DNA from: Azospirillum sp. | GTDB lineage: Bacteria > Pseudomonadota > Alphaproteobacteria > Azospirillales > Azospirillaceae | Length of the DNA stretch: 41,350 nucleotides | Direction: 5' to 3' | NCBI GenBank assembly: GCA_016124535.1 | Contig: WGNK01000038.1 | Coordinates: 1-41,350, forward strand | Shown here: positions 25,470-33,775 of the stretch, in pieces | How the letters are laid out: the number at the start of each line of letters is the position of its first letter | How positions within the stretch are numbered: position 1 is the first letter of the stretch | Made by a program: the position numbers and the translations under genes | The notes under the pieces: generated by a model | What the model saw: the letters and a program-made list of their open reading frames with translations, nothing else | Told to the model about the DNA's origin: nothing | Database searches by the model: none

Positions 25470-26216
25470 TCAGCGCTCGGCGAGAAAGCTCCGGTAGGTC
25501 TCGGCCAGCGCCGTAACCGCGGCATCGTAGAGCCGGCGGCCGTGCTCGGGGCTGGCCAGCGCCGGGGCAGAGCCGATCCGGCCGTCGGGATAGCGCCGAC
25601 GCAGGTCGCGGGCGTCGAAGAACGGTCCGCTGGGGGCTACCGCAGGTTCCAACGCCACCGATCGCGCGGAGTCGGGGAGCAGGTACTGGGTGACGCTGAT
25701 TTCGCTGGGGGTCGCGTGTGATCCTTCGGCCGGCCCGAACAGGCTCTCGCTGAGCCGGCCGACCCCGGCGTTTTCCCACCAATTGACCAGGCGGCAGCGC
25801 AGGTCGGGGGCTTCGGCGCCGCGCAGGGCGCGCCATTCGCTGTAGATTTCGTAAAACGCCGCGCGCACGGTCGGCACATTGCCGCCGTGGCCGTTGACGA
25901 ACAGAAACCGGGTGAAACCGTGCTGGGCGAGCGACAGCACCCATTCGCGGACCACCAGGATCAGGGTCGATGGCCTCAGGGTCATGCTGCCGGGAAACGC
26001 CATATGATGGAGCGCCATCCCGACCCCGATCACCGGCGCGACCATCGCGCCGGTCGCCTCCCCGACGCCGCGGGCGATCGCCTCGGCACAGATCGCATCG
26101 GTGCCGATCAGGCCGGACGGCCCGTGCTGCTCGGTCGAGCCGACCGGCACCACGACGCCACGCGACTGGCCCAGATAGACCTCGACCTCCGGCCAGGTGG
26201 CATGTTGCAGCAGCAA
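25470..26216 (-). CDS. Creatininase family amidohydrolase
   Basis: The 248-residue protein belongs to the creatininase/MftE family of metal-dependent amidohydrolases. Metal ligands are visible in STEQHGP, GTDA and VNGHGGN, and HHMAFPGSMTLRP matches the family. The stretch after STEQHGP is SGLI instead of the usual HLPL. True creatinine hydrolysis is not implied: most members act on other cyclic amides or formamidopyrimidines. It follows the D-2-hydroxyacid dehydrogenase gene after 23 bases on the same strand and may share its message. Confidence 0.85.
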   Translation of the reverse strand: MLLQHATWPEVEVYLGQSRGVVVPVGSTEQHGPSGLIGTDAICAEAIARGVGEATGAMVAPVIGVGMALHHMAFPGSMTLRPSTLILVVREWVLSLAQHGFTRFLFVNGHGGNVPTVRAAFYEIYSEWRALRGAEAPDLRCRLVNWWENAGVGRLSESLFGPAEGSHATPSEISVTQYLLPDSARSVALEPAVAPSGPFFDARDLRRRYPDGRIGSAPALASPEHGRRLYDAAVTALAETYRSFLAER

Positions 26217-26239
26217 GGGCAGGCCCTCCCGATCGCGAT

Positions 26240-27229
26240 TCAGAGCATCTGTTCGAGGACCCGGTCGGGCGGCGTATGGCCGTCGACATGGGTCTTGATA
26301 TTGATGATCACCTTTTCGCCCATGTCGAGCCGGCCCTCGATGGTCGCCGAGCCCATATGCGGCAGCAGCACGACGTTGTCCAGGCGCAACAGCTTGGGAT
26401 TGATCGCCGGTTCGTGCTCGAACACGTCGAGCCCGGCGCCGGCAATCCGGCCCTCGGCCAGGACGCGGGCCAGGGCATTCTCGTCGATCACCTCACCGCG
26501 TGAGGTATTGACCACGATGCAGTGCTCGCGCAGCAGCTCCAGCCGGCGTGCCGAAAGCAGGTGGTAGGTCGCCGGCGTGTGCGGGCAGTTGACCGAGATC
26601 ACGTCCATCCGGGTCAGCATCTGGTCGAGGCTTTCCCAATAGGTCGCCTCAAGCTCGCCTTCGATATCGGGATGGACGCGGCGGCGGTTGTGGTAGTGGA
26701 TCGCCAGGCCGAAGCCGCGGGCGCGCCGGGCGAGCGCCTGGCCGATCCGCCCCAAACCGATGATGCCGAGCCGCTTGCCCCAGATGCGGTGGCCGAGCAT
26801 GGTGGTCGGTCCCCAGCCCTTCCAGGTGCCGGCACGGACCAGCCGCTCGCCTTCGGCCAGCCGGCGCGACACCGCCAGGATCAGCGCCATGGTCATGTCG
26901 GCGGTGTCTTCGGTCAGAACGCCTGGGGTATTGGTCACGGTGATGCCGCGCGCGCGCGCCGCCGCAAGGTCGATGTGGTCGACGCCGGTGCCGAACGAGG
27001 CGATCAGCTTCAGTTGCGGCCCGGCCGCCTCGATCACGGCGCGGTCGATCCGGTCGGTCACGGTCGGGACCAGCACCTCCGCGGCGCCGACCGCATCGGC
27101 GAGTTCGGCCGCGGCCATCGGCAGGTCATCGATGTTGAGCCGGGTGTTGAACAATTCCATCATGCGGGTCTCGATGGCGTCCGGCAGCTTGCGGGTGACC
27201 ACGACCAGCGGCTTCTTTTTATCAGGCAT
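26240..27229 (-). CDS. D-2-hydroxyacid dehydrogenase (glyoxylate/hydroxypyruvate reductase type)
   Basis: The 329-residue NAD(P)-dependent enzyme has the Rossmann motif GLGRIGQALA, the catalytic arginine in VNTSRGEVID, the glutamate in GLDVFEHEP and the histidine in LLPHMGSAT. The N-terminal FGTGVDHIDLAAARARGI and NTPGVLTEDTAD place it with D-glycerate dehydrogenases that reduce glyoxylate or hydroxypyruvate. AGAGGG precedes the ATG at 27229; upstream extension is unsupported. It is divergent from the SH3 protein gene, and the creatininase gene follows. Confidence 0.93.
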   Translation of the reverse strand: MPDKKKPLVVVTRKLPDAIETRMMELFNTRLNIDDLPMAAAELADAVGAAEVLVPTVTDRIDRAVIEAAGPQLKLIASFGTGVDHIDLAAARARGITVTNTPGVLTEDTADMTMALILAVSRRLAEGERLVRAGTWKGWGPTTMLGHRIWGKRLGIIGLGRIGQALARRARGFGLAIHYHNRRRVHPDIEGELEATYWESLDQMLTRMDVISVNCPHTPATYHLLSARRLELLREHCIVVNTSRGEVIDENALARVLAEGRIAGAGLDVFEHEPAINPKLLRLDNVVLLPHMGSATIEGRLDMGEKVIINIKTHVDGHTPPDRVLEQML

Positions 27230-27342
27230 CGCAAAACCCTCTCGCGTGCGGCTGGTCTGCCATAGCAGGCACCGGCGGATACTGTCCAGCCGGCCGCAGG
27301 TCGCAGGCACCGGTCCGGACGCAGCCACCCCGGACGGCGAGC

Positions 27343-27372
27343 TTGACCCCGGCGACGTCCGGGCCTTTTATA
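27343..27372 (+). promoter_or_regulatory. Candidate sigma-70 type promoter for the SH3 gene
   Basis: TTGACC (27343-27348) and TTTATA (27367-27372) are 18 bases apart in the divergent intergenic region. TATATA two bases further is an alternative -10. A start near 27380 would leave a leader of about 44 bases. Confidence 0.4.
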
Positions 27373-27423
27373 TAGCCCCAATGGGGGCAAAACGCAGGTT
27401 CGTTCGCGACCGGTGGAGACGAA

Positions 27424-27972
27424 ATGACTTCGAGCGCCCGCGCCGTGCTGGCTGTGATGGTGGTTGTGGCCGGGTTCGCCTGGGCTGCGGGCGTGGCGGC
27501 GGCCGAGGCCCAGGAGACCGACCCGGAAAATCCCGGACCGAACGGTGCGATCAAGACATCCAAGCTGCCGGTCCCACGCTTCGTCAGCTTGCGCTCGGGC
27601 GAGGTCAATGTCCGCACCGGCCCCGGAACCCGCTATCCGATCGAGTGGGTGTTCCTGCGCAAGGAGATGCCGGTCGAAGTCACCGCCGAGTTCGACACCT
27701 GGCGTCGAATCCGCGACTGGCAGGGCAGCGAAGGCTGGGTTCACCAGAGCATGCTTTCGGGCAAGCGCGCGGTGGTGGTGACCGGCGACATCACGACGTT
27801 GCGCGCCGAGCCGGGCGGCAGCGCGCAGGCGGTGGCCAGGGCGGAGCCCGGCGTGATGGGGGCTCTGGTCAAGTGTCAGTCCGAGTGGTGCGAAGTGAAA
27901 TTCGACAGCTATAAGGGCTGGCTCCAGCGCAAGCAGGTCTGGGGCGTCTACGCCAACGAGCGGGTCGAATAG
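27424..27972 (+). CDS. Exported SH3-domain protein
   Basis: The 182-residue protein has a signal peptide (about residues 1-28) and a first bacterial SH3 domain (about 50-115: RSGEVNVRTGPGTRYPIEWVF, SEGWVHQSML). A second SH3 domain follows (about 118-178: TTLRAEPGG, CQSEWCEVKFDSYKGWLQRKQVWGVY in parts). It likely binds cell-wall material in the periplasm. The arrangement divergent from a D-2-hydroxyacid dehydrogenase gene is common in alphaproteobacteria. No flagellar role is implied although it lies between flagellar operons. Confidence 0.85.
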   Translation: MTSSARAVLAVMVVVAGFAWAAGVAAAEAQETDPENPGPNGAIKTSKLPVPRFVSLRSGEVNVRTGPGTRYPIEWVFLRKEMPVEVTAEFDTWRRIRDWQGSEGWVHQSMLSGKRAVVVTGDITTLRAEPGGSAQAVARAEPGVMGALVKCQSEWCEVKFDSYKGWLQRKQVWGVYANERVE

Positions 27973-28020
27973 ACGCCGGAGCGATCCGTGGGGCCGCCAT
28001 GGCGACGCTTACCGACCCCA

Positions 28021-28320
28021 TTCAACATTTAGCGCGCCTGCATCCAGCGCGCCTGCCTGGCCCGCCCCGATATCGGTCCCGATCCCGTCCGTCACCACCG
28101 CCTGGGCGTCCGCCAAACTGCCCGCGACGGGTTGGCCCAGGCTGGTCGATGGAGGTGGTCTCTCGCCGCCTTTGGCCGAACGACTCCATCGCATGGTCGG
28201 CCACCGCAATATCGCGGTCCACGACTGTCGGGCGCTGCAGCTGTCGATCACGATCGCGGGAATCGAACATCATCCCGGTGACGTCCTGCGGTTTTCCCGT
28301 TGGGTCCTGCGCTCAGAGGC
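28021..28320 (+). pseudogene. Decayed HepT-like (DUF86) toxin gene
   Basis: Two reading frames together resemble HepT, the HEPN RNase partner of MntA nucleotidyltransferases. Frame one (from 28021) gives FNI-stop-RACIQ...HRLGVRQTARDGLAQAG. About one base further (+1, around 28150) the second frame continues LSPPLAERLHRMVGHRNIAVHDCRALQ and IEHHPGDVLRFSRWVL. The active-site motif R-x4-H-x-Y appears as RNIAVHDC, with the tyrosine changed to cysteine. With a stop, a frameshift, a lost catalytic residue and no MntA gene, it is a relic. This is my reading of family motifs; no alignment was run. Confidence 0.7.
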
Positions 28321-28379
28321 CGAGCAACTTCAGGCCAAGCTCCGCCCGGCATACCAATTGGAGCGTGGTCCGGGGTCAC

Positions 28380-28411
28380 AAAAAAACCCTCCCCCGTTTT
28401 ACGGGGGAGGG
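28380..28411 (-). terminator. Rho-independent terminator of flgF-flgG-flgA-flgH
   Basis: On the reverse strand CCCTCCCCCGT pairs perfectly with ACGGGGGAGGG (28401-28411 with 28387-28397) around a three-base loop, followed by seven T residues (28386-28380). It stands about 30 bases after the flgH stop. Confidence 0.96.
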
Positions 28412-28440
28412 CCGAGGGCCTTGGCTGTTCCAAACGTCGA

Positions 28441-29268
28441 TCAGAAGGGGAACAGGATTTCGTAGAGCTGCTGGCCGTAGCGCGGCTGCTGGAGGTCGCT
28501 GACCACGCCGCGGCCGCCGTAGGAGATGCGCGCTTCGGCGATCTTGTCGTAGGTGATGGTGTTGGCGGAGTCGATGTCTTCCGGCCGGATCACGCCGGTG
28601 ATGGTCAGCTCGCGCAGTTCCTGGTTGACCTTCACCTCCTGCTTGCCTTTCAGCACCAGGTTGCCGTTGGGCAGGATCTGGATGACCAGGGCGGCGACCT
28701 TCAGCGTGATCTGCTCTTTGCGGTCGATCGTGCCTTTGCCGTCATTGGCGGTCTTGCTGGTTCCTTTGATCAGGCTGCCCAGATCGGCGCCTTCGGGCAA
28801 GATCGAATAGAGACCGCGGTTTTTGGCGGCGAGCCCGGCCAGGGGGACCCCAGGTGCGGCCGACGGCAGCTCGAAGCCAAGCAGGTTGGGCAGGCCGGCG
28901 TCTTCGGCGGCACTGCGGTCGCGCTTGGTCTGGTTGGCGATGGTCGCCTTGTCGTCGATCTTGATGATCACGGTCAGAATATCGCCGACCTGTTTGGCGC
29001 GCTGGTCCTTGAAGAAGGCGCGGGCGCCGTTGCGCCACAGCGAATTGGGGTTGCGTTCGGCCGGCTGGGGGGCGGGCATCGGCAGGCTGACCGGGACGTA
29101 GTCCGGGTTGGCCTGGGGGTCCTTGATGTTGTCCAGCCCCGGCCCGCGGCCGACTTCGGACAGGCGGGAGAACGAACCGCAGGCGGACAGGCTGCTGGCG
29201 ATCAGGCCGAGGGCGATCAGACGGGCGACCGTACCGGCGGCACGTGAAAGACGGTGATGTTCGATCAT
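28441..29268 (-). CDS. flgH: Flagellar L-ring lipoprotein FlgH
   Basis: The 275-residue outer-membrane lipoprotein forms the L ring. The lipobox LSAC places the lipidated cysteine at residue 30. Typical segments are NSLWRNGARAFFKDQRAKQVGDILTVII (read as NSLWRNGARAFF and QRAKQVGDILTVII), ITLKVAALVIQILPNGNLV, and GKQEVKVNQELRELTITGVI followed by RPEDID. The length is slightly above the enterobacterial form because of a longer N-terminal region. It is the last gene of the flgFGAH operon, 12 bases after flgA. Confidence 0.96.
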   Translation of the reverse strand: MIEHHRLSRAAGTVARLIALGLIASSLSACGSFSRLSEVGRGPGLDNIKDPQANPDYVPVSLPMPAPQPAERNPNSLWRNGARAFFKDQRAKQVGDILTVIIKIDDKATIANQTKRDRSAAEDAGLPNLLGFELPSAAPGVPLAGLAAKNRGLYSILPEGADLGSLIKGTSKTANDGKGTIDRKEQITLKVAALVIQILPNGNLVLKGKQEVKVNQELRELTITGVIRPEDIDSANTITYDKIAEARISYGGRGVVSDLQQPRYGQQLYEILFPF

Positions 29269-29280
29269 GATGGGAGCTCC

Positions 29281-30222
29281 TCAGTTGATCACGATGCCCG
29301 GACGGGCGATCGCGACCTGGTTGGTGCCGGTTACGGTTGCATCGACGGTACGGTTGCTTTGGGTATTGACGACCCGGACCACCTCGCCGCGGGCGCCGGC
29401 CTGCAGCGCCCGGCCCTGGGCGGTCAGCACCATGGTCGGGGTCTGCAGAACCATGGTGACGATGGCGCCCTTGGCGACAAGCCGTGGCGCTTCGAGGTCG
29501 CGGGCGCGCAACGGGGCGTTGATCGCCAGATAGTGCCGCGGGGTCTGGCCGATCAGCTGCTCGGCGCTGGTCACCAGGTCGCCATCGTTGAATTCGAAGG
29601 GCGTCTCGATCCAGCCGATGTCGCCGGCGGTGATCGGGTCGCCGGGATTGACCCGCCGGAGCATGACCGGCGCGTTGACCATGCCGACCGCACGGCCGGT
29701 CACGATCACCCGCTGCGGCATCGGGCCATCGGAGGGGACCACCAGATCGGCCGAAAAGCGATACTGGTAGGGAACGTAGTTGAGGTTTTCGACCGCGAGC
29801 ACGGCGTCCTGTCCGACCGGGACATGCAATTCCAGCCAGCGGTTATCCAGGCCGATGTCGATGCGTCCGGCGGGGATTTTGCGCGCCAGCGCCTGCGTCA
29901 GCGCTTCGCGAATCCGGCCGGGGCCGATCACCTGGCTGGCCCGGCTGACTTGGATCTGGTCCAGGCTGCTGCTGGCGCGCCAGTTGACCTGGTAGGCACG
30001 GGCGACCCGGTTGAGGAAGATCGCGTCGAACACCGTCTGGCGTCCGGGCGCCGGCGCATGGGCCACGATCTGACCGGCCTGGGGGCCGGGGTCGTCGAAC
30101 AGGTCGGCGACCCGGACGCGATCGTCGATCACCACCGCCTCCGGCTTCAGCGTCGCGGCCTCGGCGGCGAGCGTTGCGGTGGCGAGAGCGGTTCCGAGCA
30201 AGAGCATGGTCACGAGTTTCAT
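29281..30222 (-). CDS. flgA: Flagellar P-ring assembly chaperone FlgA
   Basis: The 313-residue periplasmic protein helps FlgI assemble into the P ring. It has a signal peptide (about 1-22, ending AEA), a divergent N-terminal half, and a C-terminal SAF/FlgA domain. The domain contains VMLRRVNPGDPITAGDIGWIE, the GQTPRHYLAINAPLRARDLE region, KGAIVTMVL and GEVVRVVNTQSNRTVDATVTG. AGGAGG lies ten bases before the ATG at 30222, whereas an ATG at 30231 would be too close to it. The gene sits between flgG and flgH in the operon. Confidence 0.93.
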   Translation of the reverse strand: MKLVTMLLLGTALATATLAAEAATLKPEAVVIDDRVRVADLFDDPGPQAGQIVAHAPAPGRQTVFDAIFLNRVARAYQVNWRASSSLDQIQVSRASQVIGPGRIREALTQALARKIPAGRIDIGLDNRWLELHVPVGQDAVLAVENLNYVPYQYRFSADLVVPSDGPMPQRVIVTGRAVGMVNAPVMLRRVNPGDPITAGDIGWIETPFEFNDGDLVTSAEQLIGQTPRHYLAINAPLRARDLEAPRLVAKGAIVTMVLQTPTMVLTAQGRALQAGARGEVVRVVNTQSNRTVDATVTGTNQVAIARPGIVIN

Positions 30223-30253
30223 GGCGCTCATTCCTCCTGGCGAAGCCGGCCTC

Positions 30254-31039
30254 CTAGCGGAGCTGGGCCACGGTCTGCATCATTTCGTCGGTGGTTTTGA
30301 TCACCTTGGAATTCATCTCGTAGGCGCGCTGGGCCGAGATCAGGGTGGTGATTTCCTGGACGATGTTGACGTTCGAGGTCTCCAGGGCGCCCTGCATCAG
30401 CTTGCCGTAACCGGGCTGCTGCGGGGCGGCGGTGCTCGCCGTGCCGGAGGCGGGAGTCTGCAGGAACAGGTTGTTGCCGATCGCTTCCAGCCCGGCGTCG
30501 TTGGGGAAGATCGCCAGGTCGATCTGGCCGACATCGCTCGGCGTGACCTGGTTGTCGAGCTTGGCCTGGACCAGACCGGTCGGGCTGATCGAGATATCCA
30601 CCGTATTGTTCGGCACCGTGATGCCCGGCTGCAGCTGGTAACCGTCGGAGGTCACCACGGTGCCCTCGGCGCTGAGCTGGAAGGCGCCGGAGCGGGTATA
30701 GGCGGTCTCGCCCGACGGCAGCAGAACCTGGAAATAGCCGGGGCCATTGATCGCCAGGTCGAGCTTGTTGTCGGTCACCGTGATATTGCCCTGCTCGTTG
30801 ATCCGGTAGATTGCGGCGGGGCGTACGCCGGCGCCGACCTGGATGCCCGAGGGCACGATGGTGCCGGCATCCGACGAGGTCGAGCCGATCCGGCGCAGAT
30901 TCTGATAGAGCAGATCCGAGAACTCGGCGCGTTGGCGCTTGAACGCGGTGGTCTGGCTATTGGCAATATTATTTGAAATCGTTTCGACATTGAGCTGTTG
31001 AGCCAGCATTCCGGTGGCGCTGATAGCCAGACTGCGCAT
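30254..31039 (-). CDS. flgG: Flagellar distal rod protein FlgG
   Basis: The 261-residue protein builds the distal rod. It starts with the flagellar axial motif MRSLAISATGMLAQQLNVET and ISNNIANSQTTAFKRQRAEF, has the FlgG-characteristic GIQVGAGVR and YRINEQGNI, and ends with ISAQRAYEMNSKVIKTTDEM. Length and both axial ends are complete. It follows flgF after 12 bases in the leftward operon driven by the sigma-54 promoter near 31860. Confidence 0.97.
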   Translation of the reverse strand: MRSLAISATGMLAQQLNVETISNNIANSQTTAFKRQRAEFSDLLYQNLRRIGSTSSDAGTIVPSGIQVGAGVRPAAIYRINEQGNITVTDNKLDLAINGPGYFQVLLPSGETAYTRSGAFQLSAEGTVVTSDGYQLQPGITVPNNTVDISISPTGLVQAKLDNQVTPSDVGQIDLAIFPNDAGLEAIGNNLFLQTPASGTASTAAPQQPGYGKLMQGALETSNVNIVQEITTLISAQRAYEMNSKVIKTTDEMMQTVAQLR

Positions 31040-31051
31040 GGGGAGTCTCCG

Positions 31052-31783
31052 TTAACTCACGCGGCCGATCCGAGAAATGACGTTCTTCTGGCGCTCGACC
31101 TCGGCATCGATCAGCTTCTGCGCCTGTTGGTATTGGCGCAGGATTTCGACCATGCTGTTGATTTCGACCACCGGCGTGACGTTCGAATCCTCGGTCATGC
31201 CCTGTTGAATCTTGGTTTCCTGGGGGGCCGGCAGCGCCTGTTCGGTGGTGGCAAACAGACCGCTGCCGACATGGATCATCCGCTGCTCGTTCTGGAAGCT
31301 GACCAGGTTGATGCGGCCGATCGGGGTGTTGGGATTGAGCTCGGTGGTGACGTAGCCGGCGCTGTCGACCTGAATGCGCGCTGCGGTATCGGGGACGGTG
31401 ATCGGCTGGCCGGTCTGGTTCAGCACTGGCAGGCCGCCGAGATTGACGATCTGGCGCTGCTCATTCAGCTGAAAACGGCCGTCGCGGCTGTAATGCGGGC
31501 CGTTGACGGTATCGACCACGAAATAGCCGGTGCCGTTGATCGCGAGATCGAGCGGGTTGCTGGTGGCGGTGAGCCGGCCCGGGGTCATGTCGCGGACGGT
31601 GGCGCGATCCTGGACCATCGACAGCTGCTCGTTGAAACCCGGCCGTTTGAGAAATTCGGCGAACTGGACCCGCTCCTGCTTGAACCCGACGGTATTCATG
31701 TTGGCGATGTTGTTGGCGACCACGTCGAGCTTTCTCTGGACCGCCATCTGGCGCGACAGGGCGATCATTGCCGGCGTATCCAT
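31052..31783 (-). CDS. flgF: Flagellar proximal rod protein FlgF
   Basis: The 243-residue rod protein begins MDTPAMIALSRQMAVQRKLD and continues VVANNIANMNTVGFKQERVQF. The centre has DLAINGTGYFVVDT and YSRDGRFQLNEQ, and the C-terminal helix has EINSMVEILRQYQQAQKLI. The ATG at 31783 is preceded by GGAAGAGAG. An open extension to 31858 would run across the sigma-54 promoter and is rejected. First gene of flgF-flgG-flgA-flgH. Confidence 0.95.
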   Translation of the reverse strand: MDTPAMIALSRQMAVQRKLDVVANNIANMNTVGFKQERVQFAEFLKRPGFNEQLSMVQDRATVRDMTPGRLTATSNPLDLAINGTGYFVVDTVNGPHYSRDGRFQLNEQRQIVNLGGLPVLNQTGQPITVPDTAARIQVDSAGYVTTELNPNTPIGRINLVSFQNEQRMIHVGSGLFATTEQALPAPQETKIQQGMTEDSNVTPVVEINSMVEILRQYQQAQKLIDAEVERQKNVISRIGRVS

Positions 31784-31853
31784 AGCGGTCTCTCTTCCTG
31801 GCCTGGACCAATCCGCGGCACCCCAGCCTGGGCTGCCTCGACGCCAAACTATC

Positions 31854-31869
31854 AGCAAGCACCATGCCA
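31854..31869 (-). promoter_or_regulatory. Sigma-54 promoter of flgF-flgG-flgA-flgH
   Basis: The reverse strand reads TGGCATG-N4-TTGCT, close to consensus, with GG at 31868-31867 and GC at 31856-31855. Transcription would start near 31844, about 60 bases before the flgF ATG. Confidence 0.82.
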
Positions 31870-31940
31870 GACAGCAATATTGATATATTTCAATGTATTA
31901 TGTTGAGACGCGAAGGACCCGGACGATCATCTCGGCCCAG

Positions 31941-31963
31941 TGCCCGGCAGGCTCTGCCGGGCA
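31941..31963. promoter_or_regulatory. Perfect 10-bp inverted repeat shared by two divergent sigma-54 promoters
   Basis: TGCCCGGCAG and CTGCCGGGCA flank a GCT spacer. The core (31946-31958) is another GGCA-N5-TGCC element. It lies between the flgF promoter (about 84 bases away) and the fliL promoter (about 66 bases away), so one bound activator could serve both. A one-mismatch copy, GGCAGGATTGGCC, is at 31987-31999. Confidence 0.75.
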
Positions 31964-32016
31964 GTTTCGGTGGGGGGGAGAGAAGCGGCAGGATTGGCCG
32001 GTGCCGCGGTCGTGGC

Positions 32017-32032
32017 TGGTCGCCACCTTGCA
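32017..32032 (+). promoter_or_regulatory. Sigma-54 promoter of fliL-fliM operon
   Basis: TGGTCGC-N4-TTGCA has GG (32018-32019) and GC (32030-32031) ten bases apart and a perfect -12 block. The start would be about 32043, some 70 bases before the fliL ATG at 32116. Confidence 0.75.
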
Positions 32033-32115
32033 ATCAACCACTTATTAACTAAGGTTCGCCTAGAAATCGGCCCTGGCCAACGGTGCCCGATCGAGACGTT
32101 CCGGAAAGACTCCAG

Positions 32116-32649
32116 ATGGCGCATGATAACGATGCCGACAGCGGCATGGACGGTGGCGAAGACCTGCCGCGCCGGAAATTTTCCGGCAAGAAGATGATCT
32201 TGTTCATCGTGTTGCCACTTTTGTTATTGCTCGGCGCCGGTGCCGGCCTCTATTTCAGCGGCATTTTGGGCGGACTGATGGGCGAAAAACCGCCGGAACA
32301 TGCCGCCGAAGCCGAGCACCCGCCCGAAGAGCCGATATCGAAAGAGCCGATCTTCTTCGATGTTCCCGACATGCTGGTCAACCTGAACACCAGCGGTCGG
32401 CGCCCGACCTTCCTCAAGGTCAGTATCAGCCTGCAGATCAACCGGCACTCCGACCAGGGCGCCCTGGAGAAGGTGATGCCGCGGATTATCGACAATTTTC
32501 AGGTCTACTTGCGCGAGCTGCGCCTGGAAGATCTCAAGGGGTCGGCGGGGATGTATCGGCTGCGCGAGGAACTTTTGACCCGGGTGGCGGCGGCGGCCTA
32601 TCCGGTCAAGGTCAAGGACGTGCTGTTTCGGGAGATGCTGATCCAGTAG
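32116..32649 (+). CDS. fliL: Flagellar basal body-associated protein FliL
   Basis: The 177-residue inner-membrane protein surrounds and supports the stators. It has a short cytoplasmic tail, one membrane span (about residues 27-46), an acidic linker, then the periplasmic stomatin-like FliL domain. The domain contains PDMLVNLNTSGRRPTFLKVS, ISLQI and MPRIIDNFQVYLRELRLEDL with GMYRLREELL. GGAAAG precedes the ATG; an upstream GTG at 32083 is less likely. First gene of a long rightward run. Confidence 0.94.
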   Translation: MAHDNDADSGMDGGEDLPRRKFSGKKMILFIVLPLLLLLGAGAGLYFSGILGGLMGEKPPEHAAEAEHPPEEPISKEPIFFDVPDMLVNLNTSGRRPTFLKVSISLQINRHSDQGALEKVMPRIIDNFQVYLRELRLEDLKGSAGMYRLREELLTRVAAAAYPVKVKDVLFREMLIQ

Positions 32650-32692
32650 GATGACCACCCAGTAGCGGGCGGCGTCGGCGGGGAGGTCGGCC

Positions 32693-33775
32693 ATGAGCGA
32701 TCCCAGCGAACTCAGTGAGGAAGAACGGCTCGCCGCCGAGTGGGCGGCGCTCGCCGAAGAGGGCAGCGGCGGCGGCGGCGACGGTGAGGTGTCGACCGGC
32801 GGCGGTTCGACCCGCGTGCTCAACCAGGACGAAATCGACAGTCTGCTCGGGTTCGACCAGGATACCGGCGGCGAGGGCGACAACTCCGGCATCATGGCGC
32901 TGGTCAACAGCGCGCTCGTCAATTACGAGCGCCTGCCGATGCTGGAGGTGGTGTTCGACCGCCTGGTTCGCATGATGTCGACGTCCTTGCGCAATTTTAC
33001 CTCCGACAACGTCGAGGTCAGCCTCGACCAGATTTCCAGCGTGCGTTTCGGCGACTATCTCAACTCGATCCCGCTGCCGGCGATGCTGTCGGTGTTCAAG
33101 GCCGAGGAATGGGACAATTTCGGCCTGATGGTCGTGGACAGCGCCTTGATCTACTCGATTGTCGATGTGCTGCTGGGCGGCCGGCGCGGCACCGCGGCGA
33201 TGCGCATCGAAGGCCGGCCCTACACCACGATCGAGCGCAATCTGGTCGAACGCATGGTTCATGTCGTGCTGAGCGACCTTTCGGCGGCATTCGATCCCCT
33301 GTCGCCGGTCACCTTCCGTTTCGACCGCCTGGAAACCAACCCGCGCTTTGCCACCATCGCCCGGCCGGCCAACGCCGCGGTGCTGGTCAAGCTGCGCATC
33401 GACATGGAAGATCGCGGCGGCCGGCTGGAGCTGCTGATCCCCTACGCGACGCTGGAGCCGGTGCGCGAACTGCTGCTCCAGATGTTCATGGGCGAGAAAT
33501 TCGGCCGGGACTCGATCTGGGAAAATCACTTGGCCAGCGAGCTGCTGATCACCGATGTCGATATCCGGGCGGTGCTCGACGAGATGACCGCCACCCTCTA
33601 TGACGTCCTGCAATGGCGGGTCGGCACGCGGATCATGCTCAACAATACGCCCGACGGGGTGATCGAATTGCGCTGCGGCGACGTATCTATGTTCGAGGGG
33701 CGGATGGGCCGCAAGGGCGGGAGTATCGCGGTCAAGATCGAGAAAGAGCTGCCCAAGCAGGAGGTCGCCCGCTGA
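32693..33775 (+). CDS. fliM: Flagellar motor switch protein FliM
   Basis: The 360-residue C-ring protein binds phospho-CheY and sets rotation direction. An acidic/glycine-rich N-terminal extension (about 1-40) precedes the CheY-binding type motif LNQDEIDSLLGFD (43-55). The middle CheC-like domain (about 85-275) and the C-terminal SpoA domain (about 285-350, VLQWRVGTRIMLNN and IELRCGDV) follow. The extension is usual in alphaproteobacteria. The stop overlaps the next gene (TGATG). Confidence 0.96.
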   Translation: MSDPSELSEEERLAAEWAALAEEGSGGGGDGEVSTGGGSTRVLNQDEIDSLLGFDQDTGGEGDNSGIMALVNSALVNYERLPMLEVVFDRLVRMMSTSLRNFTSDNVEVSLDQISSVRFGDYLNSIPLPAMLSVFKAEEWDNFGLMVVDSALIYSIVDVLLGGRRGTAAMRIEGRPYTTIERNLVERMVHVVLSDLSAAFDPLSPVTFRFDRLETNPRFATIARPANAAVLVKLRIDMEDRGGRLELLIPYATLEPVRELLLQMFMGEKFGRDSIWENHLASELLITDVDIRAVLDEMTATLYDVLQWRVGTRIMLNNTPDGVIELRCGDVSMFEGRMGRKGGSIAVKIEKELPKQEVAR

